From the NCBI RefSeq assembly GCF_002305895.1, contig NZ_CP022203.1, positions 3,326,501 through 3,390,500 on the forward strand: a stretch of 64,000 bases of DNA. The letters are read 5' to 3'. The notes beneath the pieces were generated by a model. It worked only from the letters and a program-made list of their open reading frames with translations, was not told where the DNA came from and searched no databases. Below are positions 29,299 through 37,343 of the stretch, piece by piece; position 1 is the stretch's first letter, and every line of letters begins with the position of its first letter. This DNA comes from Corallococcus macrosporus DSM 14697. Its GTDB lineage: Bacteria; Myxococcota; Myxococcia; Myxococcales; Myxococcaceae. Both the position numbers and the translations under genes were made by a program.

Positions 29299-30426
29299 TC
29301 AGGGCAGGCGCGCGTCCAGCCAGGTCAGGTGCGCATCGACCGTCTCGGCCACCGCCTGGGCCTGGTTCGACGCGCTGGGGTCCGTGTAGGGATTGCCAAT
29401 CTCCTTGTGCTTCCACTTCACCCAGGTCTGCTTGTACCAGCCCCAATCCAGGTTCGTGCCCGTCGAGGGCGGCGTGCTGCCCGCGTAGCCGGAGAAGGCG
29501 CGGATGCCCGTGGCCGGCGCGACCTCCTGGCCGCCCACCACGTGGAAGATGTGGAGCCTGCCGCGGCGGGGGAACTGGGCCGTCAGGTTCGTGGCCCACG
29601 CGCCATAGAAGGTGCCCCAGGGCCGCACGGGGTTGTTGATCTTGCTGTCGAAGGTCCCCAGCTCACCCTGGCTGTTGCGGCAGACGCCGTCGAATGACGA
29701 CACGTAGAGGTCGATGCCGTCGAGCGCCGTGTTCGCGCGGAGCGCCTGCGCCAGCCGCATCATCAAGCATCCGCCGCGCGAGCTGCCCGCCAAGTAGATG
29801 GCGCGCGTCTCAGGACGGACCTGCGCCTGGAGCCAGCCCGAGAAGCCATTCACGATGCGCTGCTTCGTGTCACTGTCGAACAGGTGGTCGAAGTTGTTGT
29901 CGTTGACGACGGAGAGGTACGTCTTCCCGCTGGGAAACCACCCCAGGGCGCGCAGCTTCATGGCCAGTGAACGGCCATCCAGGCTCACGTTGGGACAGGA
30001 GACGCTGTTGCAGGAGGTGTCCCAGTTGGAGGCCTGCCCGGTGACGCCGCTGGAGTGGCCGCTGCTCGAAATCTTCTGGCCCGCGGACATGATGACCAGG
30101 GCCTCGCGCACGGCGGGCGCGTCCACCTCCGCGATGCGGATGTTGTGGAGCGTCCCGTCGGAGGCGCCCGCCGCGCGGAACTGCTCGAAGCCCGCCGCCG
30201 CTTGATAGACGCCCGAGCCGTCCCTGTAGACGACGCGGCGGGACACCACCGTCTGGCTGCCGCCACTGGGGTAGCTCAGCGCCTGGGCCTGGGCTTCCGT
30301 CGTGTCACCGGGCTCGGCTTCGAGCGTGCCCGGCTCGCCTCCGCAGCCCACGACGGCACCTGTGAGCAGCAGGGCCAGGTTCAACCTGGAGAAGACACGA
30401 CGCGCGACGCTTCGGGTGCGGACCAT
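29299..30426 (-). CDS. lipoprotein with alpha/beta-hydrolase (esterase-like) fold
   Basis: 375 residues. Lipobox GAVVGC (Cys near 29) predicts a lipoprotein. The catalytic domain shows a nucleophile elbow YLAGSSRGGCLMMRLA, preceded by FNHL-type strands and followed by a likely acid in DGIDLYVSSFDG and a His in LHIFHVVGG; the arrangement fits a serine esterase or depolymerase. NWDTSCNSVSC near 150 may form a disulfide loop. GGAG lies 7 nt before the ATG at 30426; the frame stays open upstream but without a signal peptide. Substrate unknown; plasmid- or phage-like features are absent. The TetR gene is divergent. Confidence 0.75.
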   Translation of the reverse strand: MVRTRSVARRVFSRLNLALLLTGAVVGCGGEPGTLEAEPGDTTEAQAQALSYPSGGSQTVVSRRVVYRDGSGVYQAAAGFEQFRAAGASDGTLHNIRIAEVDAPAVREALVIMSAGQKISSSGHSSGVTGQASNWDTSCNSVSCPNVSLDGRSLAMKLRALGWFPSGKTYLSVVNDNNFDHLFDSDTKQRIVNGFSGWLQAQVRPETRAIYLAGSSRGGCLMMRLAQALRANTALDGIDLYVSSFDGVCRNSQGELGTFDSKINNPVRPWGTFYGAWATNLTAQFPRRGRLHIFHVVGGQEVAPATGIRAFSGYAGSTPPSTGTNLDWGWYKQTWVKWKHKEIGNPYTDPSASNQAQAVAETVDAHLTWLDARLP

Positions 30427-30825
30427 GGTGTGTGCTCCGAGGGCGGAGGGTGGTGCGGCAGCTCGCCCTGGGCGCGCCCCCTGGGGCCCAGGGCGAAAGG
30501 GCGGCGCATCCGGCATGTCGGGCAAGCCTGTTGGTCCAGGCGAGGATGTCGCTCCAAGGACTGGAGGAATAGCAGCCGGTGCGCGTCGTGTCATGGCCCG
30601 TGCCGCCGGGAACCGCGACCTTGAGCCGGATATGGATGGGGTCGTCTGGCATTGGCGCGGAGCGCCGGCCCACGCCAGCCGCGGCACATCAAAGACATGG
30701 TTCGAGCCCCACGCGCCACGGGCCCGGCGCGGGCGAGCGGCCCCGCACCCAGCAGCGCGCCTCGTCGGGACGGCCTACCTGCGCTAGGTTCGGCTTCGGG
30801 CTTGATGTTTCAGGGGTTTGAAGGG
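30427..30825. other. gene-free region between divergent esterase lipoprotein and tetR
   Basis: 399 bp without a convincing gene. Frames running out of both neighbours cross it but lack signals or domains. No clear TetR-type palindrome could be picked out by eye, and no tRNA-like fold despite a GGTTCGAGCC near 30697. Confidence 0.55.
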
Positions 30826-31425
30826 ATGGGGACCAAGGAACAGGAGGCCCGGGAGCGCATTCTCCGGGCGACCATCGTGTGTATCGGCCGGGACGGGCTG
30901 GATGCGACGGGCATCCGGGAGATCGCGCGCGAGGCGCAGGTGAACAGCGCCGCCATCAGCTACTACTTCCGGAGCAAGGAGAAGCTGGTGGCCCTGGCGC
31001 TGGAGGCCACGCTGGACCAGGCCTTCGGGAATGTCCTGGAGGACTTCGACCGGCTCCGGGCAGAGGGGCTGGGCATCCGGGAGGCCTTCGAGGCGCTGCT
31101 CGAGGACCTCATGTGCAACTCCTTGCGCTACCCACACATCGTACACGCGCACTTCCATGACGTGCTGGCCCACCAGCGCTACGACGGCTCCTCGATCCAG
31201 CGTCTCAACGCGTTCCTGGCCGAGCTGGCGGGGCGCCTGGCTCCGGCGACGACACACCTGCCGGAGCACCGGCTGCGGCTGGCGCTGACGCAGGTCTGGG
31301 CGTCGCTGAGCCTGCTGTCGATGATGCCCCGGCTGTTCGACCCGTTCATCCTGCTGGACTTCGAAACGCTGGAGACGCGGCGCGCCTGGGTGCAGCAGGC
31401 CTCGAGGCTGCTCTTCGTGCCTTGA
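30826..31425 (+). CDS. TetR/AcrR family transcriptional regulator
   Basis: 199 residues. The N-terminal helix-turn-helix domain (about 8-55) is typical: RERILRATIVCIGRDGLDATGIREIAREAQVNSAAISYYF, with the recognition helix ending in YYFRSKEKL. The C-terminal ligand-binding domain is all-helical and unassigned, so the inducer is unknown. ATG at 30826 is preferred; ATG at 30805 would add seven residues. It is divergent from the esterase-like lipoprotein gene, which is a plausible target. A perfect 12-bp palindrome (CGCCATATGGCG, 31432-31443) lies just past the stop. Confidence 0.9.
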   Translation: MGTKEQEARERILRATIVCIGRDGLDATGIREIAREAQVNSAAISYYFRSKEKLVALALEATLDQAFGNVLEDFDRLRAEGLGIREAFEALLEDLMCNSLRYPHIVHAHFHDVLAHQRYDGSSIQRLNAFLAELAGRLAPATTHLPEHRLRLALTQVWASLSLLSMMPRLFDPFILLDFETLETRRAWVQQASRLLFVP

Positions 31426-31582
31426 GGCCCGCGCCATATGGCGTCTGTCAGAACGCCGTGCCGTCCGCGCGCAGCCGTTGGTGGCGGCACAAACCGTCCA
31501 GCCGGAGCTGTCCACGGGTTTCAGACAGACAGCACGTCCCCCAAGTCAGACGCGCGTCGCACGCGCCCTGGGCGCCGCCAGC

Positions 31583-31912
31583 TCACACCGGGACTTCGAG
31601 GTTCATCGACAGGCCCGCCTCGAACTCGGGGGCCTGCCGAAGCCGCTCCAGGACGATGCGGGTGCAGTGGAGCGTGACGAGTGGAATCGTCCCCGGCTCG
31701 CTGATCCACCGGACCGCGTCCATCAGGTGGTGGGCTTTGAGGAACGCCAGCACGGCGTCCCAGAAGCGGCGACCCTCGTCGAGCGCGGACTGGTAGGCGG
31801 CCCGGCGGTCCGGGGCCGCGGTCGGGGTGGCACCGGCGCCGCGCTTCTTGCGAGGCAGCGGCCGATACGGCGCGGCGCTCTGACGGGGCATGACGATGGC
31901 TTCAATCCACAT
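31583..31912 (-). CDS. small hypothetical protein
   Basis: 109 residues, unrecognised. The first 35 are basic (RPLPRKKRGAG); the rest looks like two or three amphipathic helices (YQSALDEGRRFWDAVLAFLKAHHLMDAV, then VTLHCTRIVLERLRQAPEF). GGAGGG is well placed before the ATG at 31912, and base composition by codon position fits a real gene. It has no signal peptide or membrane segment. It is divergent from the AI-2E exporter and convergent with tetR. No function can be proposed. Confidence 0.6.
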   Translation of the reverse strand: MWIEAIVMPRQSAAPYRPLPRKKRGAGATPTAAPDRRAAYQSALDEGRRFWDAVLAFLKAHHLMDAVRWISEPGTIPLVTLHCTRIVLERLRQAPEFEAGLSMNLEVPV

Positions 31913-32215
31913 CGCGTCACCCTCCACACTCCGGGTCCTCGGGTGGGTCTGGAGATTATCGGACAGGGCGCGTGCAGGTTGCGCGGCCTCCGGCTCGCAC
32001 TCAAGGGTGGGGCGCGTTCGCCCCCATGGCATGCGTTGGCCTTGAAGAGGGCGGGGCCCGCCCACGCTCCAGACGTCCTTTCGAGCGCATGCCTGGTTGC
32101 CTGCTATGCGCCAGCCGCGCCAACCGTTGGAAGTTGCAGGACCTTGTGTCAGCTGACGTGGCGCCGCGCTGCGGGCCGCCTGCCGTCCGGACAACCACAT
32201 CCTACCTTGTGCGGC
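31913..32215. other. divergent promoter region before the AI-2E exporter
   Basis: 303 bp without a gene. It contains a perfect 10-bp palindrome GTCAGCTGAC (32148-32157) about 58 nt before the exporter ATG, which could be an operator, and repeated GCATGC hexamers; neither is strong on its own. Confidence 0.4.
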
Positions 32216-33412
32216 ATGAAGGCATCTCGCCGGCAGCTCCCCGTCTATGTGCCGCCGCGAACGGTCTGGATCGTTGGGACCCAGGTCCTGCTCCTGATTT
32301 TGTGCTGGGTCGCGCTCCGGGCGCTGTACCCCGTGCTCACGCTGCTGGCCGTCGTGATGTTGCTGTCCATCGCGTTGAGTCCGCTGGTGCGGCGGCTGAC
32401 GCAGTGGGGGCTTCCTCGCGGCGCGGGTGTGGCCGTCGTGGCGCTGGCGCTCCTGGGGATGATGGGCGTGCTGGTGGGCTCGCTGGTGCCCATGCTCGTC
32501 AACCAGCTCCAGGGGCTGGTGCAGACGATGCCCGCCACGCTGGAGCGGCTGGCGCAGTCCCGCTGGGTGGAGGAGCTGAGCGCGCGGTACGGCGTGCAGG
32601 TCCACGCGGAGGACCTCATCCGCTTCGAGCCCTCGGACATCGCGGGCCGCATCATCAACGTCCTGTCATCCACGCTGGGCCTGGTCGCGGGCGGCATCAC
32701 CGTGGTGGTGCTCACGGTGTTCAGCCTGCTGTTCGGTGAGGACCTCTACGAGAGCGCCCTCCAGTGGGTCTCACCGCGCCGTCAGCCGCGTGTCCGGCTG
32801 CTGGTGTCCCGGATGCGCAAGGCCGTGGCCAACTATCTGGCGGGGACGCTGCTGGTGATGACCATTGGCGGCACGGTCGCCGCCACCGTGGCGCTCATCC
32901 AGGGCGTGCCGTACTTCCTGCCGCTGGGGCTGATGGTGATGCTGATGGGCGTCATCCCCTACCTTGGCAGCATCCTCAGCGCGGTGCTGGTGGGCATCAT
33001 CACGCTGGCCACGCTGAGCCTCAAGGACGCGCTCATCGCGGTGGCCGTCTTCATCGTGTATCAGCAGGTGGAGTCCAACGTGCTGAGCCCCATGATTCAG
33101 CGCCGGGCCATCCGGATGAACCCGCTGCTCATCTCCATCGTGGTGCTGTGTGGCGGCGCGCTCGCGGGCTTGCCTGGCGTGGTCCTGGCGGTGCCCCTGG
33201 CCGCCGCGGCGCAGGTGCTGGTGCAGGAGGTGCTGGGCCTGCGCCAGGAGGCGTGGCAGCGCAGCCACCGGCAGGAGGTCACCCGGCGGGAGCCGGGCCG
33301 GGGCGCGGTGGAGGAAGGGCTGCTGTTCGCCGGCCCCATGGCGGCGCAGCGCCCGCCCGCGAAGTCACGGCAGGAGCCGCCAGCGCCTCCAGCGCATCCG
33401 GAGTCCCACTGA
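32216..33412 (+). CDS. AI-2E family inner-membrane transporter
   Basis: 398 residues with about eight hydrophobic helices in the AI-2E (TqsA/PerM) arrangement: two or three helices at the N-terminus, a soluble segment (about 105-150) and four or five more helices containing VIPYLGSILSAV and the family block ESNVLSPMIQRRAIRMNPLL. The family exports small molecules or, in some members, sodium; individual substrates are rarely known. The last 50 residues are a Pro/Arg-rich cytoplasmic tail. ATG at 32216 was chosen; the open frame further upstream is non-coding in character. A strong hairpin follows. Confidence 0.92.
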   Translation: MKASRRQLPVYVPPRTVWIVGTQVLLLILCWVALRALYPVLTLLAVVMLLSIALSPLVRRLTQWGLPRGAGVAVVALALLGMMGVLVGSLVPMLVNQLQGLVQTMPATLERLAQSRWVEELSARYGVQVHAEDLIRFEPSDIAGRIINVLSSTLGLVAGGITVVVLTVFSLLFGEDLYESALQWVSPRRQPRVRLLVSRMRKAVANYLAGTLLVMTIGGTVAATVALIQGVPYFLPLGLMVMLMGVIPYLGSILSAVLVGIITLATLSLKDALIAVAVFIVYQQVESNVLSPMIQRRAIRMNPLLISIVVLCGGALAGLPGVVLAVPLAAAAQVLVQEVLGLRQEAWQRSHRQEVTRREPGRGAVEEGLLFAGPMAAQRPPAKSRQEPPAPPAHPESH

Positions 33413-33436
33413 AGGGCGGCCCCGGGTGAAGAAGCA

Positions 33437-33470
33437 GCGGGGCCTCCGGACCGCATCCCGGAGGCCCCGC
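33437..33470. terminator. strong terminator hairpin
   Basis: A perfect 13-bp inverted repeat (33437-33449 with 33458-33470, arm GCGGGGCCTCCGG, 8-nt loop) begins 24 nt after the exporter stop, between convergent genes. Confidence 0.8.
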
Positions 33471-33479
33471 GGAGTGCCG

Positions 33480-33504
33480 CCGCCGTCACGCGCGGTGACG
33501 GCGG
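33480..33504. terminator. second terminator hairpin, for the protease gene
   Basis: A perfect 10-bp inverted repeat (33480-33489 with 33495-33504, arm CCGCCGTCAC, 5-nt loop) lies 10 nt beyond the end of the minus-strand protease gene and next to the exporter's terminator. Confidence 0.65.
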
Positions 33505-33514
33505 GGGAGGGGGC

Positions 33515-36500
33515 TCAGCGCGACGCCTGCGTCGAGCGTCCCTGCACGCCGCGCGCCTTCTCCGGCGCCGCGGAGGCCACCGCGGCCGCCACGCCGAAGA
33601 CGAGGTCGTCCCGGTCGTTGAAGCTGCCGGAGGTGCACGCGCTCGCGGTGCCGCCGTAGCGGAACTGCGCGCGGATGGCGTGGGTGCCCGCCGTCGCGCC
33701 CAGGTTGAAGGTGTGCGTGAAGGTCCGCGCGCCGCTGCCCGTGCAGGCCACGTTCGTCGTCAGCGCCGCCCACGAAGGCGCCGAGGCGTTGGTGGCGTAG
33801 TACAGGTCGAAGCGGTCCGAGGTGCCCCAGCACCACACCGTCACCTCGGCCGTCACCTGCTTGCCGACGGAGAAGGCGCCGTGGTCCGTGGTCCGGAGGA
33901 CGACCCGGTCCACGCTCTCGTCGTTCCGGAAGGTGCCGGAGTTTCCGTCCGTGCAGGTGCTGCCGAGGGTGTTGGGCGCGTTGGGCTCGACGCCGCCGGA
34001 CATGGTGCCGCGGCCCACGACGAGCGTCGGCCCGGTGTCGCAGCCGCACACGTTGCCGCAGGACGGTGCCCGCAGCGTGCTGTTGTAGGTGGCGAACACG
34101 GGCGTGCAGATGTTGGTGGTGGTGAAGCTGCGCGCGGCGCTGTAGGCGCTGGTGCCGCAGGAGTCCGCCGCCCGCGCGCGCCAGTAGTAGGCCGTGCTGC
34201 TGCTCAGCGAGGGCGTCACCGTCCACGCGCTGGACGCCAGCGCGGTCGCCGAGCGGACCACGTTGGTGAAGGCCGCGTCGGTGGCGACCTGCACCTCGTA
34301 GGTGGCGGCGCTGGGCACGTCGCTCCAGTCGAGCGCCGCGGACGTGGCGACGCCGGTGGCGCCGTTGGCGGGGGTGCTCAGCGTGGGCGCCGCCAGCGGG
34401 ACGCAGCCGCGCGTGGTGAAGGAGCGCGCCGCGGACCAGGTGCCCACGCCGCCGCAGGAGTTGTTCGCGCGCGCGCGCCAGTAGAACTGCGAGCTGGTGG
34501 GCAGGGGCGGGCTCACCGTCCAGGTGCTGGCCGTCAGCGCGGTGGCCGTGCGGACCACGTTGGTGAAGGCCGCGTCGGTGGCGACCTGCACCTCATACGT
34601 GGAGGCGCCGGACACGTCGTTCCAGTCCAGCACCGCCGCCAGCTCCACGCCGGTGGCGCCGCCGGAGGGCGAGGCGAGCACCGCCGTGCCAGGCGCGGCG
34701 CAGACGGGCGTGGTGCAGGTGCAGGCGCTGGCCGCGCCGTAGCACGCGCTGGAGGACGCCGGGACGATGGAGTAGCAGTACTGCCGGCCGTTGGCGACCT
34801 CGCCGTCCGTGTACGTGGTGCCGGTGACGGTGGCGACCTTCGCCTTGCCGAAGTCACAGCCCGCGAAGCCCTCCGTCTTCATCACCCAGTACTCGCTGGC
34901 GCCCGCCGAAGCGTTCCAGCTCAGGCTGACCTGCCCGTCACCCGGGGTGGCGGTGGTGTTGGCCGGCGCCGCGGTGGGGCCGGCGGCGCAGCCACCGTTC
35001 GTCACCGTCGGCGTGGAGCACGCGATGCGGTGCCGGTTGTACGCCGCGTAGATGGCGGACATGTGCGGCGTGCCGTTCGCCAGGTTGCCGTCGTCGTCGT
35101 CCGCCGCCAGCCACTGCATGTAGCCGTTGGTGGCGCCGCAGCCGTCCGACGTGCCCGCGGAGCAGTTGCAGGCGTGCCAGGTGCCCACGTTGCCGCTGCC
35201 CTGGTAGAACGTCTTGTTGCCGATGATGAACGCCGTGTTGGAGTCGTAGTTGAACGGCGGCGCCGTCAAGTCCCGGGTGACGAAGTCCCAGGCCGCCTGA
35301 CGCACGGGCGAGGCCGCGCAGTGGACCTGGCGGCTGCACGGGCCGGAGCCGGAGCTGCACATGGGGCACACGAAGTTCTGTGGGGTGGCGGGGATGTTGG
35401 GCACGCTGGCGGCCCAGTCCGCGTCACGCACGCCGGAGCACTTCGTGTTGCACCACGACTGGCCGGAGACCTGCGCCTCCTGCTGGTTGTAGCCCGTGCC
35501 GTCCGGCGTCAGACCGCAGCCGGTGTTGACCGTCTGGAAGAAGCCGTAGCCCACGCAGGACGTCTGCAGGCGGTAGATGGCCGCGATGTCCGCGTAGCCC
35601 TCCGACGAGTTGCTGAGCGAGCCGTTGGCGTCGAAGTCGTCGATGCCGTGGCCCCACTCGTGGTCGAACACGGCGCCAATCTCGCCGGTGTTCCGGCAGC
35701 CGCCGCCGCTCCGGTAGAAGTTCACCGAGGAGCCGTTCCAGAAGGCGTTGCAGGTGCTGTTGAGGTTGACGTTGGAGAGGAGCTGGCCCTGCAGCCAGGT
35801 GTTGGTGGGCAGCCACCCGCGGGCCTGCTCGGCCAGCTTGTTCAGCTCGTAGAAGCTGGAGCGGGACGCGGCGGTGTTGCCCGGGGACGTGCCGGCCGGC
35901 ACGGTGCAGTCGTGGTCGTTGTTCACCCCGCCCAGGTTGAGGTTGCCGCTGGTGGAGCTGACGTTGATGGCGCCGCAGTTGTCGTTGATGCGGACGTACT
36001 TGCCCGCCAGCGTGGTGGTGACGGTGCCGGAGCTGTAGTTGACGATGCCCGCGCCGTCCGTGAAGTTGTTGGGCGCCGCCAGGCCGGTGTTGGCCCAGGG
36101 CATGGGCGAGTTCGGCTGCATGGTGCCGCACGTCTCGTTGGAGGTGCAGGTGCCGATGTTGGTGGACGGATAGATGCCGCCCTTCATCTGCGCGTCGAAG
36201 TAGTGGTTGTCGTCCTCCACGGCGAGCACCTCGCCGGTGTGGGCGTCCACCGTCGTCTTCCAGCGCTCGTCGCCCGTCCCCTCGGAGAAGCCGTAGGTGT
36301 ACACGAGCCGGTGCTCGTATCCGGTGCCCACGGCGCCGTTGAAGGACTCACCCTGGAGCGCCACGGGGGCAATCTCCAGCGTGGGCTGCTGCCACAGCGT
36401 CTGCGGGCTGGTGGCCAGCCCCACGAAGCCGTTGCCGGACACGAGCGCGTCCTGCGGCGCCAGCCGGGCCCGCGTGTCGATGCGCACGTTGGCCCAGGCC

Positions 36501-37087
36501 TCGGTGCCCAGGAGGATGAGGTTGCCGTGGCTGATGGTGGCCGCGATGCGCGCGTGGCGCACCGGCGTGCCGTTGACCTGCTGGGGGATGTGGACCTGGA
36601 TGAGGTTGTCGTTGACGAACGTCACCCGGGGGCTGCCCATCTGCATCAGGTCGACGTTGAAGGCGGCCTGGTTGTCCGCGATGAACTTGAAGATGAGGTC
36701 GGCGATGGCGGCCTCGTCCACCTTCGGGATGGAGCGGCCAATGGACTCGCGCACCTGGTCGATGGTGACCTTGTTGTTGTAGCCGGTGCCCGGGATGAGG
36801 GGGATGGTGCCCTGCACCGCGGTGGGCGTGCCGGTGCGCGGGTCGACGTAGACGTTGAAGTCGCGCCCGTTGCGCTTGAAGAAGTCATCCCAGGCGTCGG
36901 CACCCAGCGAATGCATCCGCTGGCGGGCCTGCTGCAAGGGCAGGTTCTGGATGGGCAGGTACAACTCTGGCTTGAAGAAGGCCTTGTCGGCGACGGCGCT
37001 CTGCCCCTTGTCAGGTGGCTTGAAGGCCCAGGTCGCCGTGGCCAGGAGCAGGACGAGACATGCTGCTGACACCCGTGTGTGGCGCAT
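33515..37087 (-). CDS. large secreted zinc metalloprotease with fibronectin III-like repeats
   Basis: 1190 residues. Signal peptide (ends near ATWAFK), then an FTP/PepSY-like propeptide (about 40-290, with TVDAHTGEVLAVEDD), then a catalytic domain with HEWGHGIDD (His476, Glu477, His480) and EGYADIAAIY downstream giving the glutamate ligand; this is the gluzincin (M4/M36-like) plan. Residues about 730-1030 hold three fibronectin III-like modules, two of them near copies (YEVQVATDAAFTNVV, then AYYWRARA). A Cys-rich beta domain ends the protein. Many Cys pairs suit a secreted protein. AGAGGAG precedes the ATG at 37087. Likely an extracellular protease for predation or nutrition. Confidence 0.88.
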   Translation of the reverse strand: MRHTRVSAACLVLLLATATWAFKPPDKGQSAVADKAFFKPELYLPIQNLPLQQARQRMHSLGADAWDDFFKRNGRDFNVYVDPRTGTPTAVQGTIPLIPGTGYNNKVTIDQVRESIGRSIPKVDEAAIADLIFKFIADNQAAFNVDLMQMGSPRVTFVNDNLIQVHIPQQVNGTPVRHARIAATISHGNLILLGTEAWANVRIDTRARLAPQDALVSGNGFVGLATSPQTLWQQPTLEIAPVALQGESFNGAVGTGYEHRLVYTYGFSEGTGDERWKTTVDAHTGEVLAVEDDNHYFDAQMKGGIYPSTNIGTCTSNETCGTMQPNSPMPWANTGLAAPNNFTDGAGIVNYSSGTVTTTLAGKYVRINDNCGAINVSSTSGNLNLGGVNNDHDCTVPAGTSPGNTAASRSSFYELNKLAEQARGWLPTNTWLQGQLLSNVNLNSTCNAFWNGSSVNFYRSGGGCRNTGEIGAVFDHEWGHGIDDFDANGSLSNSSEGYADIAAIYRLQTSCVGYGFFQTVNTGCGLTPDGTGYNQQEAQVSGQSWCNTKCSGVRDADWAASVPNIPATPQNFVCPMCSSGSGPCSRQVHCAASPVRQAAWDFVTRDLTAPPFNYDSNTAFIIGNKTFYQGSGNVGTWHACNCSAGTSDGCGATNGYMQWLAADDDDGNLANGTPHMSAIYAAYNRHRIACSTPTVTNGGCAAGPTAAPANTTATPGDGQVSLSWNASAGASEYWVMKTEGFAGCDFGKAKVATVTGTTYTDGEVANGRQYCYSIVPASSSACYGAASACTCTTPVCAAPGTAVLASPSGGATGVELAAVLDWNDVSGASTYEVQVATDAAFTNVVRTATALTASTWTVSPPLPTSSQFYWRARANNSCGGVGTWSAARSFTTRGCVPLAAPTLSTPANGATGVATSAALDWSDVPSAATYEVQVATDAAFTNVVRSATALASSAWTVTPSLSSSTAYYWRARAADSCGTSAYSAARSFTTTNICTPVFATYNSTLRAPSCGNVCGCDTGPTLVVGRGTMSGGVEPNAPNTLGSTCTDGNSGTFRNDESVDRVVLRTTDHGAFSVGKQVTAEVTVWCWGTSDRFDLYYATNASAPSWAALTTNVACTGSGARTFTHTFNLGATAGTHAIRAQFRYGGTASACTSGSFNDRDDLVFGVAAAVASAAPEKARGVQGRSTQASR

Positions 37088-37106
37088 GCGTTTCTCCTCT
37101 GCGGAC

Positions 37107-37128
37107 CCGCGGGGACATGTCCTCGCGG
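37107..37128. promoter_or_regulatory. 22-bp near-perfect palindrome upstream of the protease gene
   Basis: Positions 37107-37128 pair over all 11 positions with one G-T mismatch, centred on GGACATGTCC (37113-37122). It lies 20 nt upstream of the protease ATG, next to the ribosome-binding site, where it could be an operator or a 5'-UTR hairpin. Confidence 0.45.
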
Positions 37129-37343
37129 TGGCTCCTTCACGGAGCTCGTCAACGCCCATACCGGGTGCCAGAAGAAACCTGAATACGCCGAAAATCTTTC
37201 CCTATTCCCGAAGAAAGTTTTGCAAGAAAAACAAGGACTCGCACTGTTCACTGTCGGTGTGTCTGTCGTTCGGGGTGCCGCCCGTGCCGGGAGACGTCGT
37301 GCTGTCTGGTTGAAAGATTTGAAAGGCAATGCGCCTGGGGCCT

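Noticed and set aside
30690-30760. tRNA-like GGTTCGAGCC stretch
   Set aside because: No cloverleaf, anticodon arm or matching acceptor stem could be built around it.
33680-37069. 1129-codon plus-strand open frame opposite the metalloprotease
   Set aside because: Antisense Gly/Arg/Val-rich composition and no start signals; shadow of the protease gene.
37140-37175. Sigma-54-like CTGGCAC on the minus strand upstream of the protease
   Set aside because: The -24 part fits, but the -12 position reads GG instead of GC, so the invariant bases are not met.
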